From NCBI GenBank assembly GCA_949289005.1, contig CASEMQ010000038.1:47327-111326 (forward strand): a DNA stretch of 64,000 nucleotides. The letters run 5' to 3'. The DNA is from an uncultured Lentisphaeraceae bacterium (GTDB lineage: Bacteria; Verrucomicrobiota; Kiritimatiellia; RFP12; DVOR01). Of the stretch, positions 55,725 through 63,741 are shown one piece after another (position 1 is the stretch's first letter; the number at the start of each line of letters is the position of its first letter). The position numbers were made by a program, and so were the translations under genes. Under the pieces are notes generated by a model. The model did no database searches. It worked only from the letters and a program-made list of their open reading frames with translations, and was not told the DNA's origin.

Positions 55725-56433
55725 GGGCGGCCTCCCGTTCGGGGAAGAGGAGGGCGGCGGCGCCGGCCACCACGAGCGTGACGAGGATGGCGCGCGTGCC
55801 TTCCGAGAGCGCGCGCAGACCGGGCGCGAAGGCGCAGAGGCACGCGAGCGCGGCGGCGGCGAGCGCGGCACCCAACACGCGACGGTCGGCCCTGGCCGCC
55901 GGCACCACGATGGCCACAAACATCGCGTAGAGCGCCATTGCCAGCGCGGCGGTGAGCGCGGGCGGCAACAGGTCGCCCGCCAGCACGCCCAAGAGGGACC
56001 CTCCGGCCCAGCCCGGCCAGGAGATGGCGATGAGGCCATAGGAATAGGCGGGGCGCAGGGGGCGAGGCGAGGCGACGGAGACGGCGAAAATCTCGTCCGT
56101 CACCCCAAAGGCAATGAGGAAGCGGTGCCAGAAGGGGACGTCGCGGGCGAGTTTCTGGGCGAGCGCGCAGGACATGAGGCAATAGCGCAGGTTGATGACC
56201 AGCTGGGTGGCGGCCATAGCCAGGAGCGTGCCGCCGGCCTTGATGACGGCGAGCCCGGCGAATTGGCCGGCGCTCGTGAGGTTGCTGCCCGAGAGCGCGA
56301 AGGTCTGGAGGGCATCGAGCCCGATCGCGCGGGCCTGAATGCCAAAGGCGAAGCTGACGGCGAAGTAGCCCGCGCCGATGGGGAGCCCATCGCGCAGACC
56401 GCGCAGGAAGCGAAGCAGGGAGGCGCGGCGCAT
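55717..56433 (-). CDS. azlC: AzlC-type branched-chain amino-acid exporter subunit
   Basis: A membrane protein of 238 residues with about seven helices. GLRDGLPIGAGYFAVSFAFG near the N-terminus, SGSNLTSAGQFAG, and FGVTDEIFAVS are AzlC/YgaZ family marks. The product pairs with AzlD. The gene starts 3 nt after the murC-murB stop, so it may be read from the same transcript. No Lrp-type regulator is adjacent. Confidence 0.9.
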   Translation of the reverse strand: MRRASLLRFLRGLRDGLPIGAGYFAVSFAFGIQARAIGLDALQTFALSGSNLTSAGQFAGLAVIKAGGTLLAMAATQLVINLRYCLMSCALAQKLARDVPFWHRFLIAFGVTDEIFAVSVASPRPLRPAYSYGLIAISWPGWAGGSLLGVLAGDLLPPALTAALAMALYAMFVAIVVPAARADRRVLGAALAAAALACLCAFAPGLRALSEGTRAILVTLVVAGAAALLFPEREAAHA

Positions 56434-56436
56434 GGG

Positions 56437-58806
56437 TCAGAAGCCTTGGATCTCGGGCGTGGGCACCACGCCGGTCTCGGCGGCGAAGGCATCGCGCAGA
56501 CGCAACATGAGCGCCAGGATGTCGGAGGCGGTGCACCCCTCCTCGGCGACGATGACGTTGGCGTGGCGGTCGGAGACGACGGCGCCGCCCACGCGCCAGC
56601 CCTTCGCGCCCAAGCGGTCGAGCGTGGCGCCCACGCTCAGCCCGGGCGGGTTGCGGAAGACCGAGCCGCAGCAGCGCAATCCGGCCAAATCGGCGCGCTT
56701 GGCGGCGAAGGCCTCGCGGGCGGCGCGGATGGCCGCGGGTTCGGCGGGGTCGAGCGCGAAGGTGACGGCGATGACGGCCATGCCGGTGAGCCCGCGGACG
56801 GCGCGGTAGCCTGCCTGGAAGGCATGCGCGGGGATGTGGCGCAGCTGGCCGTCGTTGAGCACGGCGCGCACCTCGGCCACGCGTTCCCAGAGGGCATGGC
56901 CGTGGGCGCCGGCGTTCATGCGCGCCCAGCCGCCCACGGTGCCGGGAATGCCCTGCATGAACTCCAGCCCGGCGAGCCCCTCGCGCTCCAGGCGGGCGAG
57001 CAGTGCCGGGCCGGCCATCCCGGCGCCGACGGTGACGCGCCCTTCGCCCTCCCGCACAAAACCCTCGAAGTCCGGCCCCTGCAGGGCGCAGAGCACGCCG
57101 GGCAGCCCCAGGTCGGAAAACCACGTGTTGGCGCCGGCCCCCTGGAAGCGCAGGGGCACATTGTAGGTCTTGCACAGCAGGCAGAGCGCCGAGAGCGCCG
57201 GGATGTCCGCGGGAATGGCAAAGAGTTCCGCCTCGCCGCCCACGCGAAAGAGGGTATGGCGGGCGAGCGGCTCGTTGGGGAAAAGATCCACCTCGTCGGG
57301 CAGGATGCGCCCCAACGCGGTGGGGAGCGACTGGGGCGCTGCGGGTGCGGCGGTCGCCTCGGTCGCCCCTTCGGGCTTGACGCCGGGGAGCGCGTCGCGC
57401 AGGGCATAGCCGATGGCCTCGACGTCGCCCGCGCCCACGGCCAGCACCAAATCGCCGGGCACGACGGTGCGGGCGAGGTAGGCGGAGACTTCGGCGGCGT
57501 CGCGAGCCAACAGGATGCGGGCGGCGGGCGCGTGCCGGCGCATGGCCATGTAGAGCTCGTAACTCTCGCTGCCGGCGGAACGCGCCTCGCTGGCGGCGTA
57601 GACGGGCATGAGCACGAGTTCGTCCACCCCCTCGAAGGCGCCCACGAATTCATCCATCAGCTTGCGCGTGCGGGAGTAGCGGTGGGGCTGGAAGACCACG
57701 CGCATCCGCTTGGGCGCCTGCAGGCGGGCGATGGAAAGCATGGCCTGGATCTCGGTGGGGTGGTGGGCGTAATCGACCACCACGCGCACAGGCGCGGCGG
57801 GCGAGGTGAGCCACTGGAAGCGCCGCTTGGGCAACTCGTCGCACGCCAGGGGAAGCGCGGCGGCCAACCGGTGCGCGTCAAGCCCCAGGAGCATGCAGGC
57901 GGCCATCGCGCCCAACGCGTTGCGCACGTTGTGTTGCCCGGGCACGGGCAGCGCCACCTCGCCCAGACGCTCCGCGCCATGCCAGAGCGTGAAGCGCGTG
58001 CCCTCGGCCGTGCACCGCAAGTCGTCGGCGCGCAGGCTCGCATCGGCCCCCAGCCCAAAGGTGAGGACCGGCCCGCGGTAGCGCGCGGCCACGCGCATGG
58101 CCCACGGCGCGTCGGCGCAGACGGCCACCCCCTCGCGCGTGTTGTCCACCACCGCCGCGAAGCACCGCTCGATCTCCGCCTCGTCTTGGAAATGGTCCAG
58201 ATGGTCGCGCTCGATGTTGGTGATGAGCGTGACGGCCGGGTGCTCGTAAGCCAGCGTGCCGTCGCTCTCGTCCGCCTCCGCCACCGCGATTTGGTCGGGC
58301 GGCAACTTCCCGGCCAGCTCCCCGTGGCGCGGCCCTGCGTTCGTGAGCAGGCGCGGCGTGTAGCCACCCAGGCACCACAGCGGCCTCTGCCCCACGCACT
58401 GGAGCAGCCGCGTGGCAAAGCACGACGACGTGGTCTTGCCATGCGTGCCGCAAACGGCGATCGAGCGCAGCCCGCTCACCCACCCCGCCAGACACTCCCC
58501 GCGCGAAAGCACCGGCATCTCCCCCGCCCGCGCCAACGCCAGCTCCGGCTCGTCCGCCCGGATCGCCGCGCTGTGCACCAACACATCGCACTCCGACAAA
58601 TGCGCCGGATCGTGATCCTGCAGGATGACGATGCCGTTGCGCGCGAAAAAGCGGCTCAGCGTCGGCGGCACATGCCTGTCGCAACCCGACACCTTCCAGC
58701 CGCGCAGGTGCAGCATCCACGCGATGCCCGCCGCCCCCACGCCGCAAATGCCCATGATGTGCACCCGCCCCGGCGGCAAAGTGAAAAGATTCAACGGCGC
58801 ATCCAT
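56437..58806 (-). CDS. Fused UDP-N-acetylmuramate-alanine ligase / UDP-N-acetylenolpyruvoylglucosamine reductase
   Basis: One frame of 789 residues combining two early peptidoglycan enzymes. MurC occupies about 1-470: HIMGICGVGAAGIAWM (17-32), the ATP loop CGTHGKTTSS (about 119-128), and DYAHHPTEI (about 330-338). After an Ala/Pro linker (about 470-490), MurB fills the rest: FAD-binding GAGANTWFSDLG, GIPGTVGGWARMNAG, and GSVFRNPPG with the proton-donor Ser. Both halves look complete, so one protein could carry out reduction of enolpyruvate and L-Ala addition. The start 58806 has GGAGGGAGG upstream. A longer frame to 58848 is less likely. Confidence 0.93.
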   Translation of the reverse strand: MDAPLNLFTLPPGRVHIMGICGVGAAGIAWMLHLRGWKVSGCDRHVPPTLSRFFARNGIVILQDHDPAHLSECDVLVHSAAIRADEPELALARAGEMPVLSRGECLAGWVSGLRSIAVCGTHGKTTSSCFATRLLQCVGQRPLWCLGGYTPRLLTNAGPRHGELAGKLPPDQIAVAEADESDGTLAYEHPAVTLITNIERDHLDHFQDEAEIERCFAAVVDNTREGVAVCADAPWAMRVAARYRGPVLTFGLGADASLRADDLRCTAEGTRFTLWHGAERLGEVALPVPGQHNVRNALGAMAACMLLGLDAHRLAAALPLACDELPKRRFQWLTSPAAPVRVVVDYAHHPTEIQAMLSIARLQAPKRMRVVFQPHRYSRTRKLMDEFVGAFEGVDELVLMPVYAASEARSAGSESYELYMAMRRHAPAARILLARDAAEVSAYLARTVVPGDLVLAVGAGDVEAIGYALRDALPGVKPEGATEATAAPAAPQSLPTALGRILPDEVDLFPNEPLARHTLFRVGGEAELFAIPADIPALSALCLLCKTYNVPLRFQGAGANTWFSDLGLPGVLCALQGPDFEGFVREGEGRVTVGAGMAGPALLARLEREGLAGLEFMQGIPGTVGGWARMNAGAHGHALWERVAEVRAVLNDGQLRHIPAHAFQAGYRAVRGLTGMAVIAVTFALDPAEPAAIRAAREAFAAKRADLAGLRCCGSVFRNPPGLSVGATLDRLGAKGWRVGGAVVSDRHANVIVAEEGCTASDILALMLRLRDAFAAETGVVPTPEIQGF

Positions 58807-58825
58807 CGCAACCTCCCTCCGCGAC

Positions 58826-59155
58826 TCACTCGGTCTCGAGCAACTCAATCAAAAACGGCCCATGCCCCGCGGCGCAAACCTCCCGCGCCCGCGCCAACGC
58901 CGCCGCGAATGCCGGCGGCCGCACCCGCGCCCCACGGATCCGGAAACACGGCGCCAAATCCACCAGGCACGGATTCGCCAACGCCAGCGGCAGCGGCACC
59001 CCGTCCGCGAACCCATCGTTGTGGATCACCAACACTCGCGGCGCGTGCGCCAACGCCAACGCGTTCAGCCGCCGGAAAAAACCCTCGGCCAACACATCCC
59101 CCGGGCGGAGATCCTCCACCTCCACCGCCTCACTCAACGTTCTGCACCTGCTCAC
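58826..59155 (-). CDS. Hypothetical protein between yicC and murC-murB
   Basis: A protein of up to 109 residues. The frame begins at GTG 59155, inside the 3' end of yicC; GTG 59125 or 59119 are alternative starts that leave VEVEDLRPGDVLAEGFFRR at or near the N-terminus. A central strand (RVLVIHND) and a helix-rich end are visible. No family is recognised. Overlap with yicC and the short gap to murC-murB indicate co-transcription. Confidence 0.6.
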   Translation of the reverse strand: MSRCRTLSEAVEVEDLRPGDVLAEGFFRRLNALALAHAPRVLVIHNDGFADGVPLPLALANPCLVDLAPCFRIRGARVRPPAFAAALARAREVCAAGHGPFLIELLETE

Positions 59156-59990
59156 GGAACGTCTCCAACAACGTCTTGAACGCGATCACCAGCCGCGGGA
59201 TCGCGCTCCCCGCGCACTTCGAGCCCGTCGTGTTGATCTCCCGGAACAGCTCCTGGCACAAAAAGTCCAGCGACCGCCCGCACGGCCCCTCCCCCGCCAA
59301 CAACTGCTCCGCGTGCGCGAAATGCGCCCCGATCCGCGTCAGCTCCTCCGAAATGTCGCACCGATCCGCGAAAAGCGCCACCTCACGCTCCAGCGCCCCC
59401 TGCTCCAACGCCATCCCGGCCGGCAACAACTCCGCCAGCCGCCGCCGAAGCGCCTCCCCCCACAGCGCCGGCAGCCCCGGCGCCAACGCCGCGATCTCCC
59501 CGTGCAACGCCCGCAGCCGCCCCAGCCGCTCCCGCAAATCCGCCGCGATCCGCTCCCCCTCCAGCAGCCGCATCCCCACCAGCCGCGCCAGCGCCTCCCG
59601 CGCCGCCGCCTCCACCACCCCCCACAACGCCTCCGTCGGCTCCGGCGCCGCCTCCTCCGGCTCCGCCGCGCACAACGTCAGCCAATCCGAAACCGTCGGC
59701 TCCCCACGCAGCCCCAAGCGCTTCGCCGCCGCGCACAGCTCCCGAAACCGCGCCTCCGCCCCCAACGCGCCCCCGGCCTCCGGGCGCGCCGTCACCTGCA
59801 CCTTCACCGCCCCCCGCGCGATCCCCTCCCGCAACATCCCCACCAACCGCGGCTCGAAACCCAGCCACCCGCGCGGCAACCACACCGTCGCGTCAAACTG
59901 CTTCCGATTCACGGTCGACAGCTCCACCGTCACCGCCAGCCCGGAACCCGCCGCCGAGCCCCGCCCAAATCCTGTCATCGACTTCACCAT
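59130..59990 (-). CDS. yicC: YicC-family endoribonuclease
   Basis: A protein of 286 residues. The MVKSMTGFGRG start, the VELSTVNRKQFDA segment, and the C-terminal CGRSLDFLCQELFREINTTGSK motif are characteristic of YicC. E. coli YicC is reported to be an endoribonuclease affecting small-RNA turnover. The gmk gene that often follows yicC is absent. The -10 (TATCTT at 60005-60000) ends only 9 nt before the ATG, so the message is nearly leaderless. A long upstream in-frame extension is not supported. Confidence 0.92.
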   Translation of the reverse strand: MVKSMTGFGRGSAAGSGLAVTVELSTVNRKQFDATVWLPRGWLGFEPRLVGMLREGIARGAVKVQVTARPEAGGALGAEARFRELCAAAKRLGLRGEPTVSDWLTLCAAEPEEAAPEPTEALWGVVEAAAREALARLVGMRLLEGERIAADLRERLGRLRALHGEIAALAPGLPALWGEALRRRLAELLPAGMALEQGALEREVALFADRCDISEELTRIGAHFAHAEQLLAGEGPCGRSLDFLCQELFREINTTGSKCAGSAIPRLVIAFKTLLETFREQVQNVE

Positions 59991-59999
59991 AATGCCCCT

Positions 60000-60008
60000 A
60001 AGATACCA
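60000..60008 (-). promoter_or_regulatory. Extended -10 promoter of yicC
   Basis: On the minus strand TGG-TATCTT, with the hexamer at 60005-60000 and a predicted start near 59993. Confidence 0.5.
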
Positions 60009-60074
60009 TAAATCGGCGACGTCTCGCCCCAACCGAACCGCGCCATCTCCCCCTCCCCGCCGAAAACGGCGTGA

Positions 60075-60107
60075 AAAGGCCGGGCCGCCGCAAGCGACCC
60101 GGCCTTT
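60075..60107 (-). terminator. Terminator of the LamG-like PEP-CTERM gene
   Basis: AAAGGCCGGG pairs with CCCGGCCTTT (60075-60084 with 60098-60107), followed by T on the minus strand. Confidence 0.8.
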
Positions 60108-60145
60108 CGTGCCCGCGCACCCCGCGCGGACGAAGCGCCACGGCC

Positions 60146-60820
60146 TCACGCCGCGCGGCGGCGAAGCGCCAACCCCGCCACTCCCAGCGCCAACAACGCC
60201 AACACCCCAGGCTCGGGAACAAGCCCGATGGTATTCTCGGCGATATCCTCGGGGGAAAGCGGGGTGCCATTCAAGACATAATCCTGATAGGTGGCCTCCC
60301 CCGTGAACAAATCGCTCGCATTCCCGTCGAACGCCTTGCCCCACCAAAAGTTGCGAATCGGGCCATACGTGAAATTCCCCTCAACAGTAGCCAGCGTCGC
60401 ACCATCCAAACTGATTGTCACCGTGGAAATCGCATCGTTTGCCTTACGGTCGATCGAGAACGCAAAGACATGTTTGCCGGTGGTGGGCAACGGTGCATCC
60501 TGGACAAAGGTCGTTGTCGCATTTTGCAAATTGGTCGTGACATTCCAAGCATAACCGCCCCCCTCGGAAGCAGTCACGCCGAACGACACCCGATTGTTCG
60601 AACCATTCGTAGTATCCCCGAACGACATGAGCGTCCCGGTGCCCATCGAAGAAAAGTCCACAACCAACGCAAGCGTGCCGCGCATTCCCGCGCCAATGGT
60701 CGTTCCCAAAGTGTACTTTCCCGCGGATGAGGAAACGGAGCCCGTGTGCGTCCAATTCACCTCGGCCGCTTGGGCGGCGAGGGCGAGAGTCGCGGCGAGC
60801 GCGGCGAGAAACGTTTTCAT
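60146..60820 (-). CDS. LamG/concanavalin-like PEP-CTERM surface protein
   Basis: A protein of 224 residues. A signal peptide (MKTFLAALAATLALAAQA) precedes a single jelly-roll-like domain (about 25-195) with HVFAFSIDRKANDAISTVTI and a YQDYVLNGTPLSPEDIAE ending, typical of LamG-type domains before PEP-CTERM tails. The sorting tail (VPEPGVLALLALGVAG, then LRRR) is intact. GGAAAGGAAC precedes ATG 60820. A minus-strand TATTTT near 60921-60926 may be its -10. The interval to argG (60821-61233) holds no supported gene. The remnant at 36130-36432 has the same type of ending. Confidence 0.85.
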   Translation of the reverse strand: MKTFLAALAATLALAAQAAEVNWTHTGSVSSSAGKYTLGTTIGAGMRGTLALVVDFSSMGTGTLMSFGDTTNGSNNRVSFGVTASEGGGYAWNVTTNLQNATTTFVQDAPLPTTGKHVFAFSIDRKANDAISTVTISLDGATLATVEGNFTYGPIRNFWWGKAFDGNASDLFTGEATYQDYVLNGTPLSPEDIAENTIGLVPEPGVLALLALGVAGLALRRRAA

Positions 60821-61192
60821 GCGTGTTCCTTTCCCACCCGGCTTTACGCCCGGGGAGGCGGGTGGCCTACCCCCCCCGTGGCGGGCGCGGGACGGAAACC
60901 TCCCACGCCTGACTGACATCAAAATAACACATCCCTGACACGGCCGCAACAGAAAAGCGACATCGCCCGGGGAAATCCCATCCGGAACCGCGGATCGCAC
61001 GGATTGGGGACAGGCCGCCGGGATTGGGGACAGCACGGCACACAAAGGCAAACCGCAAGCGAAAACGGCCGCGGCCCCGTGCGTGGACTTTCCCCGGACG
61101 GCGTTCGGCGGCGGGCGGCGCCCCTCAAGGCCCCCGAATCGTTGTCACAATCCGGCAAAACGTTTCCCGGGCACCACCGTTGGCGGGGAATG

Positions 61193-61201
61193 TGGTAAAC
61201 T
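61193..61201 (+). promoter_or_regulatory. Extended -10 promoter of argG
   Basis: TGG-TAAACT, with the hexamer at 61196-61201. ATAGGAG at 61221-61227 is the ribosome-binding site for ATG 61234. No ARG-box-like palindrome is obvious. Confidence 0.6.
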
Positions 61202-61233
61202 GTGGGCATTTTCAACTCACATAGGAGTGCATC

Positions 61234-62475
61234 ATGGCAATGGTTTTGGACGATCTCAAGGGCATGGTCGCGGGCACCTGCGTTTCGGGCGGGCTGGATT
61301 CGCGCACCATCGCGAAGGTGATGATGGAAGCCGGCGTGAAGGTCATCGGCTTCACGGGCGGCATCGGCCAGCCCGACGAGAAGGACATCAACGACGTGGC
61401 CAAGCGCATGGCGCCGACGGGCATCGAGACGGTGATCGTGGATTTGCGCGACGAGATGGCCGATGCCTGCCTGGAGGCCGTCAAGTGCCAGGCGATGTAC
61501 GACGGCGGCTACTGGAACTCCACCGGCATCGGCCGCGCCGTGACCATCAAAGGGCTGATCCCGGAGATGAAGAAGCGCGGCGTGCAGGTGCTCGTCCACG
61601 GCGCCACCGGCCGCGGCAACGACCAGATGCGCATCGAGCGCTACACCAATGTCTTCGCCCCCGAGATGAAGGTCTACAGCCCCTGGCGCGACGCCGGGCT
61701 GCTCAAAAAGTTCCCCGGCCGCACCCAGATGGTGGACTACCTCGCGCAATTCGGCATCGTTGCCTTCGCCGGCGGCAAGAAGAAATACTCCACCGACGCC
61801 AACATGGCCGGCCTCTCCCACGAGGCCGAGGACCTGGAGAGCATGGAGACCTCGATGACCATCGTCGAGCCCACCATGGGCGTCTGGCCCTGGCAGGCCC
61901 CCGACACGCCCGAGCAGGTGACCATCCGCTTCGCCAAAGGCCGCCCCGTGCAGATCAACGGCAAGGACGTCACCCCCCTCGAGGCCATGATGCAGGCCAA
62001 CGAAATCGGCGGGCGCAACGGCATCGGCATGAAACACGCCCTCGAAAACCGCATCATCGGCACCAAGAGCCGCGGCGTCTACGAGGCCCCCGGCATGGAA
62101 CTCCTCGGCGCCGCCCTCCGCTACGTCTACCAGGCCACGATGGACCGCCGCGCCACCCTCTTCTTCATGCAGCTCTCCAAGCTCATCTCCGACCAGATTT
62201 ACGACGGCCGCTACTACGACCCCGCCACCGTCGCCGCGCGCAACGCCGTCGACACCCTGGCGCAATACGCCGACGGCACCGTCACGCTGCGCCTCTACAA
62301 GGGCAACATCCTCTTCGACGCGCTCACCGGCTGCCCCCACACCATCTACAACGAGGCCGACTCCTCCATGGAAGCCTCCGACGGCGTCAACCCCGTCTCC
62401 TCCCAAGGCTTCGCCGAGATCCAATCCGTCGAGGCCCGCATGCTCGCCCTCTCCGGCCAAATCGCCGGCAAGTAA
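61234..62475 (+). CDS. argG: Argininosuccinate synthase
   Basis: Joins citrulline and aspartate with ATP in arginine synthesis. It has 413 residues. The pyrophosphatase loop is CVSGGLDSRT (about 16-25). The GATGRGNDQMRIE segment (about 128-140) and the C-terminal synthase domain (MGVWPWQAPDTPE...) are intact. It belongs to the longer ASS group with a GGIGQPDEKDI insertion near the N-terminus. It is monocistronic, 60 kb away from argJBD in this window. No argH is seen. Confidence 0.95.
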   Translation: MAMVLDDLKGMVAGTCVSGGLDSRTIAKVMMEAGVKVIGFTGGIGQPDEKDINDVAKRMAPTGIETVIVDLRDEMADACLEAVKCQAMYDGGYWNSTGIGRAVTIKGLIPEMKKRGVQVLVHGATGRGNDQMRIERYTNVFAPEMKVYSPWRDAGLLKKFPGRTQMVDYLAQFGIVAFAGGKKKYSTDANMAGLSHEAEDLESMETSMTIVEPTMGVWPWQAPDTPEQVTIRFAKGRPVQINGKDVTPLEAMMQANEIGGRNGIGMKHALENRIIGTKSRGVYEAPGMELLGAALRYVYQATMDRRATLFFMQLSKLISDQIYDGRYYDPATVAARNAVDTLAQYADGTVTLRLYKGNILFDALTGCPHTIYNEADSSMEASDGVNPVSSQGFAEIQSVEARMLALSGQIAGK

Positions 62476-62495
62476 GGCCCACGCACGCGCTTCGG

Positions 62496-62637
62496 ACCAC
62501 AAAGACACAATTGGGCGAAGCGGGGCGGACGCTCCACCGGTCGGGCCAAGCCCTCCCTACCGCGTCCGCCCCCTTCGCCATAGGGTGTCCTCCCGAGCGA
62601 AGGCGCCGCCTCCCACGCCCGTGTTCGGCTTTGTGGT
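62496..62637. repeat. MITE-like palindromic repeat, copy 2 (shorter)
   Basis: Ends ACCACAAAG (62496-62504) and CTTTGTGGT (62629-62637) are inverted, with CACGCG-type flanks outside. The inner GCGGACGCTCCACCGGTCGG and CTACCGCGTCCGCC match copy 1 at 16476-16690. Confidence 0.7.
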
Positions 62638-62696
62638 TCCCACGCGTACAAACTTCCAAACTTCCAATCCTCCAAACATCCCGAAGGGTTCCCGCC

Positions 62697-63389
62697 ATGC
62701 GCACACTTCTCCTCGCGCTCGTGCTCATGCCCACGTTCCTTGTCGCCGCCGAGCCCGCCGCGCCCGTCGCACCCGCCGAGACCTACTCCGGCGCGCCCGT
62801 GAACCTCACCTTCGGCCCCGAGGTCACCGTCGGCCGCCGCGCCTTCCTCGCCGGCCTCGCAACCGTCTACCTCCCCCGCATCGCCGACGCCCTCGGCGCG
62901 CCCTTCGACTACGCCACCCCCATCGAAATCCACGCCACCGAGGCCAAAGACGCGCCCCCCGGCGTCACCCTCGGCCGCGCCATCACCGTCAGCGAGCCCC
63001 ACCTCCGCGCCCACCCCGACGACGCCGGCATGTTCGTCCACGAGCTCACCCACGTCGTCCAAGCCTACCCCGGCGGCAAAACGCCCACCTGGCTCACCGA
63101 AGGCATCACCGACTACCTCCGCTACTACATCCTCCTCCCCGAACCCGCCCGCCGCGCCAACCCCGCCACCGCCGACCACACCAAAGGCTACGCCCAGGCC
63201 GCCCTCCTCCTCGACCACCTCGTCCGCACCCGCCACAACGGCGACGCGCGCGCCCTCCTCCACCCCCTCAACGCCGCCTGCCGCCGCGGCGAAAACGGCG
63301 CCGACTGGCTCACCCGCACCTACGGCGCCACCCCCGAAGCCCTCATGCGCGAACTCCGCGCCGCCGCCAAAACACCCAACGCCCCCTGA
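62697..63389 (+). CDS. Exported zinc peptidase-like protein (basic secretory protein family)
   Basis: A protein of 230 residues with a signal peptide (MRTLLLALVLMPTFLVAAE). FVHELTHVVQAYPG (about 116-129) carries HExxH, and WLTEGITDYLRYY (about 136-148) supplies the further Glu ligand, the pattern of the basic secretory protein (BSP) peptidase family. It starts after the second palindromic repeat with a GAAGGG site. It shares its gluzincin layout with the larger exported peptidase at 33926. The target is unknown. Confidence 0.78.
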   Translation: MRTLLLALVLMPTFLVAAEPAAPVAPAETYSGAPVNLTFGPEVTVGRRAFLAGLATVYLPRIADALGAPFDYATPIEIHATEAKDAPPGVTLGRAITVSEPHLRAHPDDAGMFVHELTHVVQAYPGGKTPTWLTEGITDYLRYYILLPEPARRANPATADHTKGYAQAALLLDHLVRTRHNGDARALLHPLNAACRRGENGADWLTRTYGATPEALMRELRAAAKTPNAP

Positions 63390-63410
63390 CACCCGCACAC
63401 AGACAAAAAG

Positions 63411-63442
63411 GCGAGGCGCGCCAACCGGCGCGCCTCGCTTTT
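63411..63442. terminator. Bidirectional terminator
   Basis: GCGAGGCGCGCC (63411-63422) pairs perfectly with 63427-63438, with TTTT on the right and an A-run on the left. It serves the peptidase gene and the opposing tRNA unit. Confidence 0.9.
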
Positions 63443-63496
63443 CCCACCGCAACCTCCCAAACGAAAGGCGCAGGCCATGCCCGCGCCCGAAAGGAA

Positions 63497-63573
63497 TGGT
63501 GGGCTGTGCTGGACTCGGACCAGCGACCCCTACCGTGTGAAGGTAGTGCTCTAACCAACTGAGCTAACAGCCC
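63497..63573 (-). tRNA. tRNA-Val (anticodon CAC)
   Basis: A 7-bp acceptor GGGCTGT/ACAGCCC, D arm GCTC/GAGC, anticodon stem CTACC/GGTAG with loop TTCACAC, T stem GCTGG/CCAGC, and an encoded CCA. The T loop reads TCCGAGT, so the normally invariant T55 is C. Confidence 0.92.
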
Positions 63574-63581
63574 GAAGCGAC

Positions 63582-63655
63582 TGGAGCGGGCGAAGGGAAT
63601 CGAACCCTCGTAAGAAGCATGGGAAGCTCCTATTCTGCCATTGAATTACGCCCGC
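63582..63655 (-). tRNA. tRNA-Gly (anticodon CCC)
   Basis: Acceptor GCGGGCG paired at the 3' end with CGCCCGC, anticodon stem GGAGC/GCTTC with loop TTCCCAT, T loop TTCGATT, encoded CCA. It lies 8 nt upstream of tRNA-Val in the same transcription unit. Confidence 0.93.
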
Positions 63656-63669
63656 AGAAATCGCCACAC

Positions 63670-63678
63670 ATGATACCA
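63670..63678 (-). promoter_or_regulatory. Extended -10 promoter of the tRNA unit
   Basis: On the minus strand TGG-TATCAT, with the hexamer at 63675-63670. The start is predicted just ahead of tRNA-Gly. Confidence 0.55.
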
Positions 63679-63741
63679 AACACCCACCCCCCGCGCAAGC
63701 ACTTTTTTCGGGTCGCGTGCGCCGGCCGCGGCGGACGCGCG

